A stretch of DNA of 64,000 nucleotides from Siderastrea radians (taxonomy: Eukaryota > Cnidaria > Anthozoa > Scleractinia > Rhizangiidae): assembly GCA_964017195.1 (NCBI GenBank), contig OZ024895.1, forward strand, positions 34,153,834 to 34,217,833. The letters run 5' to 3'. Below the pieces are notes generated by a model that saw only the letters and a list, made by a program, of their open reading frames with translations, had not been told where the DNA came from and made no database searches. Positions 23,290 to 35,703 of this stretch are shown in pieces (position 1 is the stretch's first letter; each line of letters opens with the position of its first letter). A program made the position numbers and the translations under genes.

Positions 23290-24660
23290 ACAAAACATTG
23301 CAAAACTTCATGTTGATTTAAGTCGCGTTAATTGCCGCGACCTTAATTTCCATCATTTTAATTCCAAATTCTGTATGCAGTCCAGCCATTCTTGACACCC
23401 GCAAAATAATAGCTTTCCTACATTTAGGCAGAATTTAACGCACATTGTCCGTGAAGAAATTGCCTCACACACCTGTATACCTGTTTTGTTCGTGATCTTT
23501 ATATTCAGTTAGAAACAAATTTGTGTTCCAGTTGTGAGCACAAAGCGTTTCTTTGTGCTTTGTCCTATAATAAGGTAGTCAGCTTTCCATACCCTGTTGT
23601 ATAATTTTTCGTGAGGAGCAGGGCATAAATATCTGGTTCACGTGCCTAAAAATCCAACTGGGTCGGAGCACTTGTTCTCCATTTTTTGTAGGCGGATCCT
23701 TGTTGACGTCACCTTTTACATCTTGAAAATTGAAATTCATCCGATAAACAAACAAAGATATAACGAGAAAGAGCATTTAAGACGGATTCCGTTCAACGTT
23801 CGAGCAATAAGTGCAAAAAATATTTACTAAAAAACTACTCGTAGCACGGTAACATTTTCAATGCTATTTGAAACATTTCACTCTAGTTCACTTGCCCAAG
23901 TGACCCCGCGATGAAATTCTCAAACATTTTCAAGAAAATTAATCTCAAATCTCGCAAAAGTATGCTAAAAAAGGGCGCCATTTTGTTTTAAACTGACATG
24001 AAGCGTCTTTTTAATTGAAATATGGATAACTTCAAATCCAATTTTCTCTCGCGGGGTCAGCTTGGGAGCAAAAGTAATGATAAGTTCTTCTTATCTGTTC
24101 TCAAAATGTTACAGTGCTGCAAGTATTTTTTGGTAACTTAATTTTTGCACTTACTGCTCGAACGTTGAGCGGAAATCGTCTTAACATTTAGTTCACATGC
24201 GAAGTTTGAAAGAAAAAGGAGAGAAACCGCTTTCAAATGATGCTTTCAAAATGTAAAACTTTTACGGACGTTTGTAAGGCTGGGTGGCAGCAGTACAAAC
24301 GTTTGTAAATTTGACCTTTTTCAAAAGGGAATATCTCCCTCAATTTTCAACATTCTCCTCTCATATTTGTTGTTTTTACTTAATGTGCCAGTCTCTTTCA
24401 ATTGTTTGTGTTTTCGTTTGCCAAGCTAACGATAAATTTTTCGATAATTTATGATAATGCTTATAGATCAAAGACTGCCGTCATAAACAAGGATCTGCCT
24501 ATAAGTTGCTCTGCATTTGACAACACAAAACATGGTTTTTCCTGCGTATCTGTATTTGCTAATAATCGTGCACTGCGGGTTAGTAAACAGTATTATTGCC
24601 AACATTCCTTTGTCCTTCAGTATTAAACAACGAGAAACGAAAACACATCTAATCTCCGTC
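23290..24660. other. Rearranged 3' flank of copy 3
   Basis: 23300-23575 is an inverted version of about 61900-62110 (for example the stretch around TGTGTGAGGCAATTTCTT). 23590-23700 and 24240-24500 match 61500-61540 and 62195-62640 in direct orientation. An internal segment with many AATTAACGC motifs has thus been inverted or inserted in opposite orientation in the two blocks. No gene is supported. Confidence 0.5.
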
Positions 24661-24742
24661 GTCTAGTAATTCTTAAAGCAACGTGTGATCAGAATTAATA
24701 ATAAGTCCAACTTTGATGCCCACACAGATCCAATCTTTAAAT

Positions 24743-25354
24743 TATAGTCAAAATACTCTCTGCGCGTTCCGCTCATTATTAGGAATGATTTCATTACTCG
24801 GGAACGGATTGCATTATTGGAATCAAAATTCCATTTTCAAATTGAAGATTGAAATCTTCCAACGGTAAACTCATTCGAAATAACGAATTTGATTGGGTTG
24901 TTACTTACATAAACCGAAAGTTCACACGCGAAATACGAAACCGTTGGCGGCTGTTGGTTTCGATCGGTTCGACATTACAGGGAATTTTTCCCAATTTTCA
25001 GGAACATTTCTTGTGCATTTACAGCAGACTTGTTTTTAAGAAATTATTCTTCACGGTTTTATAGCAACAGACTGCTTCTTCACTTTTAAAAGTATTTGCG
25101 ATTAATATTTTGTTGAGCGAACACAAATCAAGTCAGATAGGTCAAGCTTCTAACAATCTGCTACTTGCACGTGAACATTCGCCTCGTGTCAATAATAAAC
25201 CAATCAGCATTCCTTATTTGGAACAAGGCTACCGTTGTAACATTACAATATTGTATTTGAAAGTGGAATTTTGGTTCCAATAACGCAATCCCTTACCGAT
25301 TAATGATAGTCATTCCCGAATAATAAGCGGAACGCGCTGAGTATTTTGACTATA
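24743..25354. mobile_element. 612-bp TIR element, TATAGTCAAAATACTC ends
   Basis: Inverted repeats of about 100 bp: 24743-24845 and 25245-25354. Outer ends TATAGTCAAAATACTC and GAGTATTTTGACTATA; inner arm motif GCGTTCCGCT..TTATTAGGAATGA and its complement. The interior shows no recognisable protein. It is a non-autonomous DNA element of unknown superfamily. If the outer TA is the target duplication it would fit Tc1/mariner. Confidence 0.65.
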
Positions 25355-28300
25355 AAGCCCTTGGCATCCTAAATGAAGACTTCTCCAATTACGACTATTT
25401 ATTAAAAAAGTTACCAAAGCTCTCTTTCGTTCGACAACTGTGATAACACTTTTCCTTTCTCGAGCGCAAATGCTGTCCGTGTTCCTATATGTAAAATTGA
25501 TATTAGGCAGTGCTGTCACTACGTTTACAATTCTGTGAACTGTGAAATAGTTGGTGCAAATTCCCCTACTTCTCTTGAGAAAAGCTTAATAATGTCTTAT
25601 ATGTTAAAACTGCATTGTAACATGTAACCGTCGTTTGATATTGTAATTTATTCTTGAGGTATCTGTACTCTTAAACCGAGGAAGCTGAATAATATATGAG
25701 CCCTATGGTTTAGTTTAAGCCTCCTCACCACTATCTTAATGTGTTTATTAATGACTTGTTTTCCTCATTGTTTGTTGATGAATGTATGGCAAATAACTGA
25801 ATATTGAAAATACTCAAAAACAAAAATAAAATGATGAAGAAAAGCAGATGCTGTGCTGCAAATTAAATCTTATCGATACGATGCAAAACAGATTTTCACG
25901 TATGTCATATTTTTTTGTATGCTTCATTTTATTTCTCCACTTTAATCAACCGTTTCTTGATCCAAATTAACTTCAGGAATTGAAAAAGGCTTAACAAGAA
26001 CCTTAAACATAGGCACGCAATGCGTGCAGAGCCAATGACGTTTTGTTCCGCAATCTGGTGAAATTTATAAACACAACCTATGGGTTTCACGCCACTGCTG
26101 TGCAGTCCCCTCCCCCTTCCCCCACAACTTGTGGCTAATGTAACATGTCTTCGCCAGAGCAAGAAATCAACATGTTCAGTTATCATAAAACAGGGTAACG
26201 AGCAGCGTGACTACGTGACAGTTTATAATTGTAGCGTGACATTAGCATTGCGTGCGAAGTAAATAAAGCTCTTCCTTTCCCTTCTCTTCAAAGACACGTC
26301 TGTTAGGGGTCTCAACTTGCTCATAGTGTATTCAACTCCTGATAGGCGCGAAAAAAAAACTCTGCAAAATTCAGTAGGTCGCCATTAGAATGCTTTGTCA
26401 CTTGCGTTGGTTTCGAGGTGTTTTAAGCGATGCGTTGCATTCCGAAGGTTCAAATTACAAACAGCTGTTGACTATGCAAATTTGTTCAACATACGCTTTG
26501 AACTACAAATACCCCGAAGTAAAGTTTGGAATCTTGTAAAGATTTTACTCTAATTAATTGATCACCACTGTAACTTGGATTTTTGATACTAGTTTCATTC
26601 AAGTTTTTCAGGTTTAGGTCTGGAATAGCTAGGAACAAGCCCCCGCAAATCCCGATTTTGTTTTTTCTAATTTACATAAGGGGCGTGAAATTTAAATTGT
26701 GCGGGAGACGCAGATTCTCACAGTTCATCTATTTTTAGAAACCGTTTTGGGTCTCGGCTTGTACTTGTAGTGTTTCTAGCCGGATAAATATTCTGCTTTG
26801 CCTGCAAATAAATAACTTGTATTAACCGTATGCAAAAACCGCTTGCTTCTCAGCTTGTGATTCTTCTCTTTATCTTTCTTTTGTAATTCCACTAGAAAGC
26901 GAAAAACAATTGTCGCCGTCAAACTGGTCGGAAGTCAAAATGTTCCTCTACGAAAACTAATAATTCCGCTTGGAAATTTTAAATGAAGGAAAACAGAACC
27001 AAACAACATGTGTGTGATTTCACGTGCTTAAGTGGGTCTCAAATTGACCTTGACGAGTCCTTCTTGTGTATAATTTCTGATGTGTTTGCTGCTGTGAAAA
27101 TTTGTACTACAGCTAAGTAAACGCAGGACTACATCGAGAATAAAATCCTGCCAGACCTGAAGTATACAAAACAGCTACAGCGCATTCGAAGTAACATTAA
27201 ATAGTTCCTGTTGATCGCAAAACACTTCAAAGCCCGGGGGTCGTACTCCCATAGTATAAGCCCTGTGGGCATGTGCCACTGATAAGAAGGATTTCAGTGT
27301 CCTGGTGGCACACCCCCACCCAACATCTCACAGAATCCCCCCCGGCTTCACAGACGAAGACATATACAGGTATATCGCACTGCGTATATCGTATATCGTA
27401 TATCGCCGTTCTTCTAGCCTTTGACATTAGCCATGACGTCACTGTCGTGACGTCATTGGCTAAAAATTGAAGCATAAGAATTCAAAACAATCAGCGTGTT
27501 GCTAAATGAAAATATGATAATCTATAATAGCCAAATGACAAGAGAGGACATTTTCACTATAAGAGTCATAGTTTCTTGGGAAAACAAAAACAACCATACA
27601 AACGATTTTTTGTGGAGAAAAAAGGAAAAAATATTAAATGTATTGTCAGCCGAACGTTACATTTTCACACGTTAATAAGTCAAGGCCCAAACCTACATGA
27701 ATGGCTTTGTGTTGTTCCGTGCAAATTGAAGTAATAACTTCCTACGAGTAAAGGTGTGCTTGTACGCGGCACTGCACCTAACTGTCTTGCTTTAATATTC
27801 TGCTCTAGGTAATGTTTTTCTTGCAGGACAGTTTTGCCTCCTTTGATCACAATAACCAGTCTCATTTGCATTGCTGTGTAATCGAGGCAATTGTGGGTAG
27901 AAACTATAAACTACAAAGTTGCCAGGTTTCCTTATTCAATAATGCAGTGACAAAACCTTGAATCGTCTTCTTCGAACAGGGCTATTGGCTGCTCGTTTTC
28001 TCAAGAAGAAAAAAGGCATAGTACAAGGAAGGCAACAGAAGAAATGGGACTCTTGACGACATCGAATTCAATCAAGTTTATTACTTTCCATTGTTGAGAT
28101 GTGCATTGTTTTCTCTTATGGAAATAGAAGGTTTGTTAAGATAACTCTGTAGCAAAAAAAAACAAAACATGAAATCAAAAATAGTCTGTTACTGACTGTT
28201 CCTTAATAATTAATAGAGTGTACCCTGTTTTTTTTTTCACTTTAATATTTCAGCCAACGTGTTTTTCATGTTGGTTGAATTATCAGTTTATCGGAGACGT

Positions 28301-29069
28301 TCTTCATCTATCTTTTGACAAGCAGTTTTGTGTGGCATTAATGCACCGAAAGCAGTCGGTAAGCCGGTCTGACTGATAATTTGCGTGAACTCATAAATCA
28401 ACGCAGATTTACATTTCTATTGCCAGGTGGAATACAAATTTAAGCTGTTTCTGTCAGAGTGGGACTGATACACCGAGGAGAGCGGGTATGTTTAACTGAT
28501 AATTTGTGTACACTAACCCTTTCATTGCTAAATTCGTGTTAGTTGAGGTCAAATAGCCGGAAGCGTTTAGCTAGGCTGTCTCCATCTGTAAGGCTGCATG
28601 TTACCCTAAGCTTTGTTGAAAGAAATAAGGAAGCTGCCAATTCGAATACTTTCAAGCATCCACTTTCAACTGCAATTAGAAAAACTCCTGTGGTTGATAA
28701 TCACTGTTGCTACTAACTCTAATACAAGAGGCCCAAGCTTTTGGCCCAAACGCGAAATGCGTGGGCCATAAATCAACGGGAAAAAACACGAATCAATCTT
28801 ATTGGCTTTTGAAATCGTTGCTTGCACATGATGCATTTTCATAATCAAAAAATTACAAAAACCAACAGTTTCACAAGTTTATTTCATATGAACAAAATGA
28901 AAAACTTGCTAGAAAACGGTCTTCGAAATAGTCCTTTTCGTAAACGCTTCAAGTGGAATTCTCCAACAGAAAACTGCTCAGAAAAGTGATCAACTTTCAG
29001 CACTCATCTCGTTAACGAGAAAACTAAAAGGCGGTGTTTTGTACAGCACATGTCAGTGAATGGAATACT
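25355..29069. other. Intergenic sequence without recognisable genes
   Basis: AT-rich. A short perfect-type hairpin around TGACGTCA lies at 27427-27462 (TTAGCCATGACGTCAC and its complement). The TATATCG/GTATATCG run near 27365-27400 is a small simple repeat. I see no exon with a convincing family signature. Confidence 0.4.
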
Positions 29070-29167
29070 TCACAAATGTGGAGGGAACACAACGGAAAAA
29101 GTCTTTCTAACTGTTGGCAACCAGTTTTGTTCGCTTTGCTTCGTTTTCTTCAGAGCTGCCAGCTGGA

Positions 29168-30169
29168 TCACTCGGTTGAACAACAGTTTGAAATTGATCC
29201 GATGGTTGCCGACGCGAAGAATGAATGGTGCGGCATCGCTTGATCGCTGAAACTGCTCTGGTTGGAAATTGAACACTGCAACGAATTTCTGCTTTTGCTG
29301 ACAGAAAAAGCTGGTGCGCGAACGCTTGAACTTGCAGGAGGAACTTGCTGTCGAAGCGTATCCGACATTTGTCGCTGTTGAGCGAGACAGGCTGACTTGT
29401 ATGAGCTTACACTTTGTAAATTCTTGTGACCGCTCAACTGCATGTGTGACGAAATTTTCTAGAATACCTGCATCAGGTAAACGTGAGATGCTTGTTTTTC
29501 GTACCAAATGGTTGGAAATTTTTCTTCCACAGGCTTGCAGGCCAGCTTTTTTGGCTGCCTTCGGCAAGAATTGGCCAATTTGGTTTTTGCCGAGCGGCGA
29601 CACCTTGTACCAGGTGGATTTACTACGCCAAGCGTTGTGGTTTATGGCCAGAAAGAAAGGCGAAGTTGGAGTTTTCGCTTCTTCAGGGCGGTGACTTTCG
29701 AAGATCTTGAAATACTGGACTGGGCATCGCTCTGTTCCCGTTGCAAATATCTTCGGATTGAACTGTCGCTCATGCGAACCTTCCAATCCTTGACGAGTCT
29801 TGCTCCCCCTTTCTTCGCCCTTGTGTCACAAGATGTTTCCTTTTGGCGGCCAGCCCTTCTCTGGAATGAGAAAACTCTTCATCTTTAAGGATATTGAAGG
29901 GAAGCTTAAACTCTTTCAGGTGGTGCTGAATAGTCCTCAATGCTTCTTTGAAAACTTGAAAGGCCGTCTAGTTCGTACTCGCCACCATTTTGTTTACGGA
30001 CTTCTTTGAAAAATGTTCCAAGGAGCTTGTCAAGAGCATCAGCAGGTACGTTTTTCACATGAAAGCTTCCGTTGGTCTGCTCCTTACAGAAATTTTCAAA
30101 CTTTTTCCATTGATAACTCGTCTTCTTCACGGTGTTTTTAGACTTTTCAGACGAAATAAAATCGTCCAA
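29168..30169 (-). pseudogene. Crypton-type tyrosine recombinase remnant
   Basis: Read on the minus strand. 30169-29906 encodes the N-terminal core-binding part (MDDFISSEKSKNTVKKTSYQ, then GTFFKEVRKQNGGEYELDGL and SSFQRSIED). A middle portion is in shifted frames. From 29786 the catalytic part reads FNPKIFATGTERCPVQYF, GKNQIGQFL and NHLVRKTSISRL (His-x-x-Arg box). After a frameshift near 29445 it continues as LSGHKNLQSVSSYKS, which carries the second His and the tyrosine nucleophile. The C-terminal SSFSDQAM..FFASATIGSISN tail is typical of animal Crypton-related proteins. The catalytic residues can be read but lie in three frames, so the copy is dead. It is known that Cryptons use a tyrosine recombinase and lack long TIRs. 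The element ends were not found. Confidence 0.75.
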
Positions 30170-30193
30170 TTCTTGACTTAAGCCAGGTTAGTC

Positions 30194-30427
30194 TTACTCG
30201 TCCTTCTCCAGTTGTCGCTGCCCTTCTTCTAAAACCTCGAGTAAATCAATTTGCAAGTTTGGCATACCCTCTTCGGGTTTCGGTTGTTTTTCTCTGTTTG
30301 TTTGCAACTCTTTTGAGTAAGTTTCAAAATTTTTTTCACGAGACACGTTGGCGACAAAATGGTGCATCAAACTCTCAAATTTAGCAGGCCGTACAATAGA
30401 ATACGGCCCGCAAAATTGACAAATCAC
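30194..30427 (-). CDS. Possible upstream exon of the Crypton remnant (zinc-binding-like)
   Basis: A 77-codon frame, CQFCGPYSIVRPAKFESLMH followed by HFVANVSREKNF, directly upstream of the Crypton N-terminal segment on the same strand. The CxxC..H..H spacing could bind zinc. The tail is acidic and glutamine-rich (LLEVLEEGQRQLEKDE). Only 24 bp separate it from the next segment, too short for a normal intron, so the link is uncertain. It may be the 5' coding part of the same element or an unrelated fragment. Confidence 0.3.
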   Translation of the reverse strand: MICQFCGPYSIVRPAKFESLMHHFVANVSREKNFETYSKELQTNREKQPKPEEGMPNLQIDLLEVLEEGQRQLEKDE

Positions 30428-32926
30428 AGCGTACGTATTAACTGAGAGATATAATAAATTCCTCTACAGAACGGCTTGAGACAAAACTTTTGTGCAAAAA
30501 TCTCTTGTACGTGTCACAAACAGGCCAGAATGTTATAGATCATGGTATTTAAAGGGAGTAAAAAATGTATGTCATCTAATGAAAGACGCGACCTGATTTT
30601 ACATAATGTCATAGCATCACTGAACAGACTTTCCTACTGTCCAGGTCCTCATAGAAAACGAACCTAATAGGGTAACGTACACAAAAAGGTAGTTGCATTC
30701 AATTACGATTAATTTTCGCCATTTTTGGTATTAGGATAAAAACCAGACCTTTCACCTCACAAGCACTTCAATTCCATCTTGGGTATGCAACATGCGCAAT
30801 TTTCTCCCTAAAACAGAAAAAAATTTCTCCTTTCCTTTCACATACATTATTATGAACTAAATTCGATTTTGAGACGACATTACGGCTTTATAATGACGGC
30901 TAGTTGGAAGAAAATGTATTCCGTATTGGGCAGAGTATTAACGCGATCCATGTCTCCTTTTTTGCGAAACAAAAATAAGCCAGAGCAACGATTTCTGTTT
31001 TAAAATAGCCATTCTTACTTGTCGTTAAGATTTTCACGTGCGATACTTGCTTGCGAAAACAGTTTTGGATTTGCAGCAAAATGTTTGAATTCGGCGCTTT
31101 TTCAACTCAAAACTGCCTAATAAAACAAAATAAACTCTTACAGTGTATCAACATTATTTTTTTTAAACGACGGGGATCGACAAAATAATGGAATAACGTC
31201 ACAATCAAATTCTTTTCCAGGCTAAAACTGAAACACAAATGATAACGTAATACAGCGCGCGCATCGCGAAATAAAAATTGAAAAACCAACTGTTTTAAAG
31301 AAACATACACAGTTTTAAAGCTTGAGCGCTAACATTTTCGGCAATCTGTCAAGGGACGTTGATTGTAAGGTTGAAACAAATTGTAATAAAGGTTTTTCCA
31401 TCTATGTTACTGAGCAAAAACTAAAATTTTTTGGCGGTTAGGTGAAGAAAAGTTTTGAAGTTTGACCTTGGCAGTTTTTTACCCAATCACAATCCAACAT
31501 TTTGAGACGATATTAGCGCAAAAAAGCATCGTCTCAAAGGCGTTTAAAAGAGACTACTCAATCGCGATAAAACACAATAGGCTGAATCAAGTTTTAATGT
31601 GCACTCCAAAAGAAAGCCATGCAAACACATTCAGCTTTTTCTTTCTTTCTTTTTTTATTGTTTTTTTCCCCTTCTTTCTTTTAATATTTAATGAGTAGGC
31701 AGAAACGTCGAGAAAAAAAAAACCTGTAAAGTAATATCAGTAGAATAAAACATACATGTATGTGTATATTGAATGTAAATTGATATAAGCAAAGGATTAC
31801 TTACTATCATTTTTTCTGTATTCGTTCTGGATTAAAAAATAATGATGGGAACAAATTCAGTATCATTGAAAATATATTTTCGGATATGAGGACGACGTAA
31901 CACCCAAGTTACCTGTAAGGAATGTGATAAGAGAACGAAGCAGGTTTTCGTTGCAGTTGAAAATCGGATGGCTAGAAATATTTGAATTGCCAGCTTCTTT
32001 CTCAGCAGTAAGGGAACCTACGGTGCTGACTGGTAAGGGTTTTCCATTTAGATGCTGTTTTTTGTCAAGCTACGATTTGGGGGTAGATTAAGAAGCAAAT
32101 ACACGATAAGTCGGATGATTAGAAAATGTTTAATTTCGACACAAAATTTTAAATCTTTTAGTGTTAATTGTGATTACTTATATCCTTTCAATAAACAGAT
32201 AAAGCTTTGGGTAACAACGGCCTTTCAGGTGCGGGGACACAAATGCGTTTGTCGAGTACTTTCAGAGTAAATTTTACCAGCATTTTGTGCTTAGAATTGC
32301 AAGGTGACGACTTGCTTGAAACTGCAAATACAAAACGACGAACTGACTTCACAACGCAGTGTTGCTGGGGATTATAATATCTATAAAGGTGCATAACTCT
32401 CTTAAACGCACGGTCACCCCATACTGTTTTTCGATAAATCACTTCCCTTACTGGTTCTCTCCATTTTATCCAAAAAATAAAATAAAATAAAATATTCTGA
32501 ACGTGAGAAGTTTTAATTTTCTTGTTATGTGTACTCAAATGCGATGGAATTTTCTGCTAATGCGGGTGCGCATGACTCACAATTCTCCTTCTGTGAGGCT
32601 AATTTTACCTGAAGCAATGATATTAGCTGCAAAATTTACTAAACAGGCTTATTTGTGGTGAAATTAATAAATCTTTCTAATACTGCACTGTACTATTATT
32701 ATTCACGATCAATATTACATCGTATGTAGTGTTTATAATAATAAAAGGGAGTTTTAAAATCGGTAGTGTTACGAAAACCGTTGTTAAATGCAATACATAC
32801 TATCTCGGACGATCAATTAAAAAACCTTCGTAAAAAAATGCTCCCGTTTTCCCCACTGTCAGCCTTTTTCAAGACTTCTTTATCACCGGCGTTTTCAGTC
32901 CTGTTCCTTTTGGTTTTCTTCCCCAG
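30428..32926. other. Intergenic sequence without recognisable genes
   Basis: AT-rich with T- and A-rich simple tracts (about 31640-31690). No family signature or clear repeat copy was found by eye. Confidence 0.35.
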
Positions 32927-34248
32927 ATGGAGATGTTTCAACCGAATTATTTTCCTGATGATTTTTTTCTGGTACTTCTGGTGGCTCATATTTCTTTCGT
33001 CCAATCCTGTAACACGTCACGCTTCGAAACAGAAGAGGGTGTGGCCTTGTTTGGGCACGTGATCAAGAACATTACAACCGATAGGCCAATCAAGTGCTGG
33101 ATAGAATGCGTAAACCTTCCAAGGTGCATGTCAATCAACACACGTCAAAACGAGGCAGGAACCACCACGTGTGAAACGAGGGACTCGAGTAAGGCGGAAA
33201 ACCTGCTGGACTTAAAAACGAGGCCGGGCTTGCAATATCGGCAATTGGCTGTAAGTCGTTAGTCAAATACACTGTATGAGATAAGGAAAACCAAAAACTA
33301 AGGGTCTTTGGCATTGGCCAAAATTTGTCAATTGACCAAAATTTGTACCGTCAATCGATAAGTGAAGAGATTTTTTTTAACCTCAATATTTTGTAAATCA
33401 AAGACAATACGACCAGTAATTACATATTGTTAATGTTTTCAAACTTTGGGAAAAACTCACAATAAGATCGTGAGATTTTTCTTCTTTAGGAGATAAACCA
33501 CTGCATGATGGATATCTGCCATCGCCGTGAAGGTATGTCACTTGTAAAGCAAGTTATTTCCGTCTTGTATAGAATAAATTAACGTCTGACTGGTGAAGCC
33601 CTATAGCCCTATTTATACTAGAATTTTTGGTCAGGTTTTTACAACGTATGTTGTAAAAACCTTGATTTATGAACTTGACCTTTCGTATGCTACAACATAC
33701 ATCTTCAGAAGTGACCGTTTTGACAATTACAAATAAATTTAAACGCAAAAGTGAGAGACTGGCACCTTATCAAGAAAATGGAAAAATTAATAGCAAACAG
33801 ACTTCAGCTTGAAATCTACAAAACAAAACAAAACCTAGCCAGTAAAGAAAACGTTTCTCACTGCCAACGTTTTCATTCAAGGCAGGTTGTAACGCACTCA
33901 AAATTCAAAAAATGAAGTGTTTTTTCTATTTTGTCTTCCTTTCTAAGAGTCTGGCTGGATTAAAGGGTAATGTTATGGCACCAAACTGGAGTTTTTTAAA
34001 CCAGTTAAATTACTCAACTGTTGTTGAGAAGGAAACCGGTCTTTTTATTTTCATTTTAGCTCTCCCTGACAATTGGTTTCGCTTTGGTTCCAAACTTCTC
34101 AAGTTCTTTCCCAAGAGAAAAACCTGGGGACAAGGGTAGAGCCTCTGTCAGGCACTTGGTGGGGGACTGGTGTCAATTAACAGTGAACATGAAAACGAGT
34201 TTATATTTGAGATGTTTGTGAAACACAGGACCAACTTGACTGAACCAG
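32927..34248 (+). pseudogene. PAN plus C-type lectin gene, 5' part, with a stop codon
   Basis: Three exons fit by phase. Exon 1 is 32927-33250, with signal-peptide-like FFLVLLVAHISFVQS followed by a PAN-like domain (GVALFGHVIKNITTD, KCWIECVNLPRCMSINT) and donor GCT|GTAAGT. Exon 2 is 33490-33532, 43 bp, EINHCMMDICHRRE. Exon 3 is 34060-34248, the first half of a C-type lectin domain (LPDNWFRFGSKLLKFF, then LCQALGGGLVSINSEHENEF). The phase-1 junction G|CT joins exons 2 and 3. A TAG at 34137-34139 interrupts the lectin domain, and I could not find the rest of the domain to the right. A truncated pseudogene is most likely. PAN-CTLD receptors or secreted lectins are common in anthozoans. This PAN domain is only distantly related to the clustered family. 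Confidence 0.65.
33785..33890. repeat. Interspersed repeat, second copy at 58265-58370
   Basis: Shares CTCACTGCCAACGTTTTCAT followed by TCAAGGCA with 58330-58360. It lies in the intron before the lectin exon here and upstream of copy 7 there. The family is unknown. Confidence 0.55.
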
Positions 34249-35703
34249 GTTTCTATGCTTCTTTTTTAATAAGATATAAGTACAAGTAAAACCTTAATCT
34301 GCTGCTCTAGGCTAAGGGAACTGTAACAGGGAGATTATCGACCTAACGTTTTAAACATGACAAAAAAATAGAAAATAGACAAAAGTAGAAAATCGTAAAA
34401 TAGAAAATCTTGTCTTATAAACATTACGAACTTAACATTTTTAAACTAACCTTTCAATTGGTTGCAATTTGCATGGTTATGCCACTGACTTTAACGAATT
34501 ATATCTTTTAAACGGCAGGACAATTAATCACCAAATCTGGTGACTTTTCCTAAAATTTATCAGAGAAAATTCTCCTGTGTCAATGACGTGTCTATAATGA
34601 TTGACGTTTCCATAGCAACTGTCTACTCAGAAGTGTATTATGACTATTTTCTGTCTTTTTTCAGTCTTTTTTTCAGTTTTTCCCCTTCGTTTGTAAGACG
34701 AAGGTAATCCTTTACTTTAACTTTGTGTACTTGTTTTGACTAAGTATGTTTCTTAGAACAAATTCATATTTTTTTGGTGACGTCATTGTCAGCTTATGAC
34801 TGCAGGCTTGGGATTCAAGATGGCGGGCTCAAACCCAAAATGGCGGGTTTGTGACGCTATTGTGACGTCACGACAGGTCATAATTGACACGTCATAAGCC
34901 CAAACTGTTAAGCTAGTGACGTGCTAAAAACGTGCCAAGTTTCATCGCAAGAGCTTTAATACTTTTCGAGATCTATGGGGCACTTTGTGCCCCCCCCCCC
35001 CTGCCAAGGCTCAGAAACTCAAAAAAAGTCCAGGCAGAATAGGGTTAAGGCATGGCTCTGAGCCTCATTTACATAAAACCTGAAAACAGTCATGACTTTT
35101 AAGAGATTTACCGAAACAGTCTCCAACTTGGCAACAGTATAAAACTTGATGACCTAAAACCCATGTTCACTTAAAATGTCGAATATTTACGCCACGTGAC
35201 CTTTTAGCCCTGCTTTCGTACGCGAAAAGAAAAGAAAAAATGGGCCTATGAGATGGCATATAATTATAATGCATACAAATTGCGGAAAGTCAAGTTATGA
35301 CGTGTTTGTACATGTATGGGTTCATGTATGGGTGTCCTTTATAAAAATGGGCCGCTGAGATGGCATATGATGGATACAAATTGAAATGTCAAAGTGTTTG
35401 TATGGATCTCCTTTATACGAATCTGTCAGGAATGATTGACTACGATGTACAGTGAAGATTTAAAAGACTTAAATAAAATGGCTTTCATAAGAAAACATAA
35501 TTCACTTCGCAGAGAGTCTAAGTCAAGGAAACAAGCCATACCCCAACATGCTTGAGAGGCTGCACGAAAATCACCATCTACTGGTTTGGTATATACTAGA
35601 AAAAAACTGCAGTGTACTATTATTAGAGCAAAAATTTTTAACATAGCGTGTAAAGAAACATCATGAAAATGTTTGAGAATGATAAATCCTGGATCACTTC
35701 GCT
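34249..35703. other. Intergenic; imperfect tandem duplication at 35243-35420
   Basis: 35243-35330 and 35348-35420 are diverged direct repeats (GAGATGGCATAT.., ATACAAATTG.., then TCCTTTATA). A 10-bp poly-C tract is near 34990. Around 34780-34890 there are several TGACGTCA motifs. No lectin exon was recognised. Confidence 0.45.

Noticed and set aside
25310..25519. 69-codon minus-strand frame
   Set aside because: Runs across the end of the 612-bp TIR element and has no family signature.
27427..27462. Hairpin with TGACGTCA considered as a terminator or CRE element
   Set aside because: Looks like a small foldback repeat; no gene adjoins it, so no regulatory call is justified.
29314..29888. Several plus-strand frames of 75-126 codons
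   Set aside because: Antisense to the Crypton remnant, whose motifs are on the minus strand.
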